The notes under the pieces are model-generated. The model saw only the letters and a program-made list of their open reading frames with translations. It had not been told where the DNA came from and made no database searches. Positions 6,742 to 10,448 of a stretch of 10,448 nucleotides of DNA are shown one piece after another. Position numbers and translations under genes: made by a program. The stretch is from Candidatus Nealsoniibacteriota bacterium (GTDB taxonomy: Bacteria; Patescibacteriota; Minisyncoccia; Minisyncoccales; GWA2-38-27). Within the stretch, counting starts at the first letter, position 1, and each line of letters begins with the position of its first letter. The stretch spans positions 1 to 10,448 of the forward strand of contig PWMZ01000020.1 of assembly GCA_003559065.1 (NCBI GenBank), read 5' to 3'.

Positions 6742-7052
6742 AAAAAACTATTATATTTTTAATACTATTAAGCCTAATCATTACTCCTGTTAGAGCTTTC
6801 CAATTACCGGAAGGCGGGGATATTGTTGCCAGGGAATTAGAAGGGGAGGGGATGAAAGTTTGGGAAATATTTCAACAAATATTTGGTTGGCTTTTAAATC
6901 AATTAAAGAACCTTTGGTCTTATTTTGCTGGTTTTTTAACCAGGCAAATAGACACCAGAAAAGAATATGTTGAACAAAGAGTGGAACAAGAGACTGAAAG
7001 AGTGAAAGAAAGCCTATTGGAAAGATTTAAAAAAATTATAAGATATGAGTGA
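6738..7052 (+). CDS. Small secreted or membrane-associated protein of unknown function
   Basis: I do not recognise this 104-residue protein. It has a clear signal peptide: MKK, a hydrophobic core (about 4-16) and TPVRA before FQLPEGG, with a likely cleavage after residue 20 or 21. The middle (about 40-68) is rich in tryptophan, phenylalanine and leucine and could be an amphipathic or membrane-lying helix. The end (about 70-104) is highly charged with regular E/R/K spacing, a probable coiled coil. There is no cysteine, so no lipobox. The gene starts in the gltX stop (ATGA) and overlaps the next gene by eight bases, so it is surely expressed with them. A role at the cell envelope follows only from the signal peptide. 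Confidence 0.78.
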   Translation: MKKTIIFLILLSLIITPVRAFQLPEGGDIVARELEGEGMKVWEIFQQIFGWLLNQLKNLWSYFAGFLTRQIDTRKEYVEQRVEQETERVKESLLERFKKIIRYE

Positions 7053-7446
7053 GATTAATATTATTATAAGATTATTAATTGCTACCATATTAGGGGCCTT
7101 AGTTGGCTTGGAAAGAGAAAAAGCCAAAACCGAAAAAGGTTATGCTGGTTTAAGAACCCATATGTTGGTTTGCTTGGGTTCCGCTTTATTCACGATAGTG
7201 GGGTTGTATGCCTTTGAAAACGCTGATACGGCTAGAATAGCGGCCGGAATAGTCAGCGGAATTGGTTTTTTGGGAGCAGGAACTATTATTGCTTCTGGGG
7301 AAAAGATAAGAGGATTAACTACGGCCGCCGGTTTATGGGTAGCTTCAGCTATTGGCTTGGCAGTTGGCGCTAATTTCGTTTTAGCTGCTGTCGTTACTAC
7401 TTTTTTAGTTTTAATAATTCTCGCCCTCAGAAGGATTGAAAAATAG
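7045..7446 (+). CDS. MgtC/SapB family membrane protein (membrane domain only)
   Basis: The 133 residues match the MgtC/SapB membrane domain: GLEREK (21-26), GLRTHMLVCLGSALF (35-49), RIAAGIVSGIGFLGAGTII (65-83) and IRGLTTAAGLWVASAIGLAVG (88-108). About four or five membrane helices are visible. In Salmonella, MgtC inhibits the F1Fo ATP synthase and aids growth in low magnesium; many homologues have no known role. The cytoplasmic C-terminal domain found in MgtC itself is absent, so this is the short SapB-like version. It is the last gene of the overlapping run; no clear terminator follows before the recombinase promoter. Confidence 0.9.
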   Translation: MSEINIIIRLLIATILGALVGLEREKAKTEKGYAGLRTHMLVCLGSALFTIVGLYAFENADTARIAAGIVSGIGFLGAGTIIASGEKIRGLTTAAGLWVASAIGLAVGANFVLAAVVTTFLVLIILALRRIEK

Positions 7447-7450
7447 GGTA

Positions 7451-7478
7451 TTGACAAGCGTTTTAGTTTGTTTATTAT
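7451..7478 (+). promoter_or_regulatory. Sigma-70-type promoter of the recombinase gene
   Basis: TTGACA (7451-7456, perfect) lies 16 bases before TATTAT (7473-7478, five of six). Transcription would start near 7485, leaving a leader of about 40 bases before ATG 7525. The leader holds TGTCG (7491-7495) and its inverted copy CGACA (7512-7516), which could form a binding site or a weak hairpin. No Shine-Dalgarno sequence precedes the start. Confidence 0.6.
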
Positions 7479-7490
7479 GAATATAGTAAA

Positions 7491-7516
7491 TGTCGTACAA
7501 TGGTGATAAAGCGACA
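7491..7516. repeat. Inverted repeat TGTCG...CGACA and first copy of TGTCGyACAAT
   Basis: TGTCGTACAAT (7491-7501) is followed by the inverted match CGACA (7512-7516). The first eleven bases recur, with one change, directly after the recombinase stop codon. The position in the leader, just after the expected transcription start, would suit an operator; the spacing would also loosely suit a tyrosine recombinase core site. Neither use is proven. Confidence 0.4.
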
Positions 7517-7524
7517 ATTAAGAT

Positions 7525-8478
7525 ATGCAAAAGTCCAATAAATCGATAATAGACCATATTCCCGACTTTTTAGACTATTGTGAAATAGAGAAAGGTTTGG
7601 CTAATAAAACCCAGGAAAATTATTTTCGCTACTTGAAAAAGTTTGTTGGCTGGTTAAAGAAAAAAAATAAATCTGATCTATTACCCCATCAATTGACTAC
7701 TGATGATATCTGGCAGTATCGACTCTACCTTTCTCGTCATCGGGATGAAAAAGGAAAATCCTTGAAGCGCGTCACTCAAAACTACTATTTAATCGCTCTG
7801 AGAGCCCTTCTAAGCTACTTTGCCGCCAAAGACGTGGTTTCGATCCCATCGGATAAGATAAGCCTTCCTAAGGACGTTAAAAAGGAAAAAACCGTTAAAT
7901 TTCTTAATTTAGAACAAATAAAAAAGCTTTTGTTAGCTCCTGATATAAATAACAGAAATGGCCTAAGAGATCGAGCTATTTTGGAAGCATTATTTTCTAC
8001 TGGCTTGAGAATATCAGAGTTAGTTGCTTTGGACCAAGAACAGTTTAAAAATATAAAAGATAAAGAAGATTTAGAAGTTTCTATTGTTGGTAAAGGAAAT
8101 CATCCTCGGACTGTCTACTTTTCAAAAAGAGCTCTAGGTTGGTTAAAAAAATACTTAGATACCAGAAATGATAATAAAAAGCCCCTTTTTATTAATTATC
8201 GGGCTAGAAAGGATTCTTCTTCCAGACTAACTCCTCGATCTATTGAAAGAATAGTTAAAAAATGTGTGGTCAAAGCCGGCTTGCCTATTTTTACTACCCC
8301 TCATACTTTACGTCACAGTATGGCTACCGATTTATTAGCTAAAGGGGTTGATTTAAGAAATATTCAAGAGTTTTTGGGCCACCAAAGCATCAATAGTACT
8401 CAAATCTATACTCATGTTACTAATAAAAGGTTACGTGACATTCACCGGGAATTTCATAGTGGGCAAGATTTAGATTAG
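7525..8478 (+). CDS. Xer-type tyrosine recombinase
   Basis: The 317-residue protein has the XerC/XerD size and layout: a SAM-like N-terminal DNA-binding domain (about 8-105) and a catalytic domain (about 123-305). The full catalytic set is visible: Arg162 (STGLRISEL), Lys190 (VGKGNHPR), His260 and Arg263 (HTLRHS), His286 (LGHQS) and the nucleophile Tyr295 (QIYTHV). Xer enzymes resolve chromosome dimers at dif sites; single-Xer systems exist in several lineages, and a lone Xer is what I would expect in a small genome. It has its own promoter and a base composition that looks somewhat richer in G+C than the operon before it. An integrase of a mobile element is possible, but the length, the motifs and the lack of other element genes favour the housekeeping role. 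I cannot separate XerC, XerD or XerH here. Confidence 0.93.
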   Translation: MQKSNKSIIDHIPDFLDYCEIEKGLANKTQENYFRYLKKFVGWLKKKNKSDLLPHQLTTDDIWQYRLYLSRHRDEKGKSLKRVTQNYYLIALRALLSYFAAKDVVSIPSDKISLPKDVKKEKTVKFLNLEQIKKLLLAPDINNRNGLRDRAILEALFSTGLRISELVALDQEQFKNIKDKEDLEVSIVGKGNHPRTVYFSKRALGWLKKYLDTRNDNKKPLFINYRARKDSSSRLTPRSIERIVKKCVVKAGLPIFTTPHTLRHSMATDLLAKGVDLRNIQEFLGHQSINSTQIYTHVTNKRLRDIHREFHSGQDLD

Positions 8479-8489
8479 TGTCGCACAAT
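8479..8489. repeat. Second copy of TGTCGyACAAT, directly after the recombinase stop
   Basis: TGTCGCACAAT begins on the base after the TAG stop (8476-8478) and matches 7491-7501 at ten of eleven bases in the same orientation. The following ATATAT gives a stretch loosely like the left half of a dif site, but no matching right arm is visible. Confidence 0.4.
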
Positions 8490-8498
8490 ATATCCCCT

Positions 8499-8524
8499 CT
8501 TAATTAAAGCTTATTAAGTTTTTT
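8499..8524 (+). terminator. Possible weak terminator after the recombinase gene
   Basis: CTTAAT (8499-8504) can pair with ATTAAG (8513-8518) around an eight-base loop, and six T follow (8519-8524). The stem is short and nearly all A-T, so it is weak. It would end plus-strand transcription between two convergent genes, which are only 25 bases apart, and overlaps the last codons of the minus-strand gene. Confidence 0.35.
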
Positions 8525-10448
8525 CCGAGTGAGCTCTCCGACAAAACCAGTTCCCTTTTCTAGCTCTAAAGGTTCTAGAATATCTTCGGCGTATTTTTCT
8601 TGAAATCTAATAACAGCCTCACGAGTTAAAGGACCAAAATAGGTTGTTTCGTTTCCAGGAGAACCAGGGCCTGTTTCAACTAATAAGAATCCTTGAGAAT
8701 TTAAAAATTGCTGTAATAATTTAACTTCTTTTCCGTAAGAACCAAGGCTTAAGTTTTGAGTAAAGACAACATCTACCACTGGAATTTCTTCCAGTTGTTC
8801 TTCCAACAAAGAAATTTGTTTTTCTAAAAATTCTATTTTCTCTTCCCCAGATAATTCTTTTTCATAATCGCCTAAAATCTCATTCAACTTTTCTCGAGTT
8901 GTGCTTCCAACATAGCCTGTTCCTGATGTCAAATTCCAAGGAGCCAACACCCCTGAGGCATATTTTTCTTGGAACCTAATAACAGCCCGTCGAGTTAAAG
9001 GGCCGAAGTATTTGGTTTCAAAGCCGGGAGAGCCGGGACCCGTTTCGGCCACCTTGGTTTCAGGGTCAAGGTTTAAAGTAATTTGGAGACTTTTAACGTC
9101 ATCGTTCGTATCTCCGATTCGTAAATTTCTATTAAAAATTAACTCAGGTTCTTTAGTCAACATTTCAATTTCTGTCGGAATCTCCACTCCCCTTTCTCTT
9201 AATTGGGTAATAAGGGAAGTAATTTTTTCTTTTAATAAGGCAATCTTTTCTTCTGGTTCTTTTATTTCTATAACTTTTTTTTCAAAGATGGCTTTCAGGT
9301 CATGATCTTTTTTAACAGTAAGAGAATATTGGATTTCTTCGGTAATTTTTTCTCTCCCCTCTTTCCAATAAAGGAAATTATAGCCTTCATTAGGATTAGC
9401 AGAAACGGTAAGTTTGGTTCCTTCAATGTAAGTACCTCCTCCTGAGACAACTCCCCCTTCTTTTGGGATAGCTTTAAGGGTAATAAAATAGGCCTTACGG
9501 AAAATTCTTCCTAGGCTCCTAGACGTTGTAAAAGATAGTATATCTGCATAATCCGTCTCACCATTATACTCTACTACTATTCTGTATTCATATCCCGTGT
9601 TGGAATCTAATCCTTCTATTTTTTTCTCGATTATTCCCGTCTCCATTCTTTCTTTTTTTTCAGTATTTACCCATGCTTTTTCTTTTTCTCTGTACTGAAA
9701 GTATAAGTTCGCTTTTAAATAATTTCCCAATCCCGCCAATTCTCCCCTTAAAAGAACGCTTTCTCTGGTTATTTCTTTTGCTTCCAAGGTTAATATTTCA
9801 GGCTCTGTCTTTTCTTCGGTGGTAAACGTCTTAGTTACTCCTTCTATTTGACCGCTGTCTTCAAGGTCGTCGTATTTAACAACAGCCTGATATTCATAGT
9901 TGGTATTTGAATCCAGTCCGATACTATCCTCATAAACTTGAATAATGTTGACGTTTTCTGCCACCTTGTCTATGTAAATCCAGGTGGCTTCACCGTCTTT
10001 ACGGTATCGAAATCCAAGATCAATATTCTCTCCGAAGTCGCCCAGATTAGTCAACTCTCCGTGCAATTTTGCGGATTCGTGATCAACATCGGTTGCTTCT
10101 TTAGTGTTAACACTTGGTTTTTCTTTGTCGGTAGTTGCACTATTTTCCGCCCAACTTGAATTATGATAATTAGTAGCGGTTGCCTTGACTCTCCAGTAAT
10201 AGGTAGTATTGGACTCTAATCCACTAACTGATTGGAAGGTGTTTTCCGTGGTTTTATCAGAAAGCCTTTCGGTGTAATCACTGTCACTGTAAAGTTCCAC
10301 TTCGTATTGATCAGCATTGGTTACTAAATCCCAGTTAGCCTGGAAGCTGTTTGTTTCTACGCTTGTGTTGTTAAGATTGGTTGGAGTAGCTAGGGTTTCT
10401 TTATCGGTGGTTACTTCTTGTTCCGCCCAACTTGAATCATGATAACCC
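8504..10448 (-). CDS. Surface protein with fibronectin III repeats, InlB-like repeat and two peptidoglycan-binding domains, 5' end off window
   Basis: The frame is open to the right edge, giving 647 residues without a start; a GTG at 10300 lies inside a repeat and is not the beginning. From N to C terminus there are: the end of one fibronectin III repeat (10448 to about 10380); a nearly identical repeat (to about 10125); two more divergent FN3-like domains (about 10121-9812 and 9808-9521) sharing GLDSNT and YEYR-type strands; an InlB B-repeat-like domain (about 9499-9275) with GGVVSGGGTYIEGTKLTVSA; and two units each made of a short coiled coil and a PG_binding_1 domain (about 9124-8876 and 8749-8507) sharing ETGPGSPG and YFGPLTR.AVIRFQEKYA. 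The wall-binding domains probably fix the C-terminus non-covalently, with the FN3 part reaching outward. A signal peptide would lie outside the window. The ligand is unknown. Confidence 0.88.
   Translation of the reverse strand, partial: GYHDSSWAEQEVTTDKETLATPTNLNNTSVETNSFQANWDLVTNADQYEVELYSDSDYTERLSDKTTENTFQSVSGLESNTTYYWRVKATATNYHNSSWAENSATTDKEKPSVNTKEATDVDHESAKLHGELTNLGDFGENIDLGFRYRKDGEATWIYIDKVAENVNIIQVYEDSIGLDSNTNYEYQAVVKYDDLEDSGQIEGVTKTFTTEEKTEPEILTLEAKEITRESVLLRGELAGLGNYLKANLYFQYREKEKAWVNTEKKERMETGIIEKKIEGLDSNTGYEYRIVVEYNGETDYADILSFTTSRSLGRIFRKAYFITLKAIPKEGGVVSGGGTYIEGTKLTVSANPNEGYNFLYWKEGREKITEEIQYSLTVKKDHDLKAIFEKKVIEIKEPEEKIALLKEKITSLITQLRERGVEIPTEIEMLTKEPELIFNRNLRIGDTNDDVKSLQITLNLDPETKVAETGPGSPGFETKYFGPLTRRAVIRFQEKYASGVLAPWNLTSGTGYVGSTTREKLNEILGDYEKELSGEEKIEFLEKQISLLEEQLEEIPVVDVVFTQNLSLGSYGKEVKLLQQFLNSQGFLLVETGPGSPGNETTYFGPLTREAVIRFQEKYAEDILEPLELEKGTGFVGELTRKKLNKL
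8592..9050 (-). repeat. Duplicated unit carrying the peptidoglycan-binding domain (369-base period)
   Basis: The DNA from about 8592 to 8680 resembles that from about 8961 to 9050; both begin with TATTTTTCTTG and encode the same GPGSPG to FQEKYA block. The spacing is 369 bases, 123 codons, and includes the coiled coil between the domains. Many third-position changes show that the duplication is not recent. Confidence 0.75.
10145..10445 (-). repeat. Tandem fibronectin III repeat (276-base period)
   Basis: The 25 bases starting TTCCGCCCAACTTGAAT at 10145-10169 recur at 10421-10445 with one change, exactly 276 bases (92 codons) apart. The neighbouring TTCTTTrTCGGTrGTT is also shared. Such identity in DNA points to recent duplication or ongoing exchange between units; more copies may lie to the right of the window. 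Confidence 0.75.

Noticed and set aside
7140..7517. Minus-strand open frame of 125 codons opposite the MgtC-like gene
   Set aside because: It mirrors the codons of a well-matched MgtC/SapB protein and crosses the recombinase promoter; the translation shows no family motif.
7525..8478. Recombinase as integrase of a prophage or integrative element
   Set aside because: No other phage, transfer or cargo genes are visible, and the protein has Xer size and motifs; the flanking repeats keep a small doubt open.
9012..9305. Plus-strand open frame inside the surface-protein gene
   Set aside because: It is the complement of the InlB-like and peptidoglycan-binding region, which has clear domain motifs on the minus strand.
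10298..10300. GTG as the true start of the surface-protein gene
   Set aside because: The same frame continues upstream for 49 codons to the window edge and encodes more of the fibronectin III repeat.
1..10448. CRISPR array, transposase or toxin-antitoxin pair
   Set aside because: I found no regularly spaced short repeats, no transposase motifs and no paired small genes typical of toxin-antitoxin modules.

Overview
The window looks like a piece of a low-G+C Candidate Phyla Radiation (Patescibacteria, Parcubacteria-like) genome. The case is circumstantial. A group I intron with a homing endonuclease gene interrupts the 23S rRNA gene, proteins are shortened (GreA 138 aa, MreD 95 aa), genes overlap end to end with almost no Shine-Dalgarno sequences, and there is a surface protein with fibronectin III and peptidoglycan-binding repeats of a kind common in that group. 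greA, ppaC, gltX and the small secreted-protein gene all end in TGA, so the standard code applies; this argues against Gracilibacteria/Absconditabacteria, which read TGA as glycine.

Layout. (1) 1-1029, rRNA: the 3' part of a group I intron with a LAGLIDADG endonuclease of the I-CreI type, the last exon of 23S rRNA (from about 608), 5S rRNA inside a long processing stem, and an intrinsic terminator. The intron appears to sit in the sarcin-ricin loop. (2) 1053-7446, a train of eight plus-strand genes, each overlapping the next: mreC, mreD, a class B penicillin-binding protein (mrdA), greA, a family II inorganic pyrophosphatase (ppaC), gltX, a small secreted protein of unknown function, and an MgtC/SapB membrane protein. 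Its promoter is nested in the rRNA terminator and seems to give a leaderless mRNA. (3) 7451-8524, a Xer-type tyrosine recombinase with its own promoter, flanked by direct copies of TGTCGyACAAT. (4) 8504-10448, minus strand, the C-terminal part of a large surface protein that runs off the right edge.

How the genes fit together: mreC, mreD and mrdA form the elongasome part (cell shape and side-wall peptidoglycan synthesis). greA, ppaC and gltX are housekeeping genes for transcription fidelity, pyrophosphate removal and tRNA charging. The shared transcript would tie wall growth to the gene-expression machinery. The most unusual items are the intron position, the promoter-in-terminator with leaderless mreC, and the repeats around the recombinase. 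I do not see a clearly new defence or mobile system; most of the window is ordinary CPR core genome.
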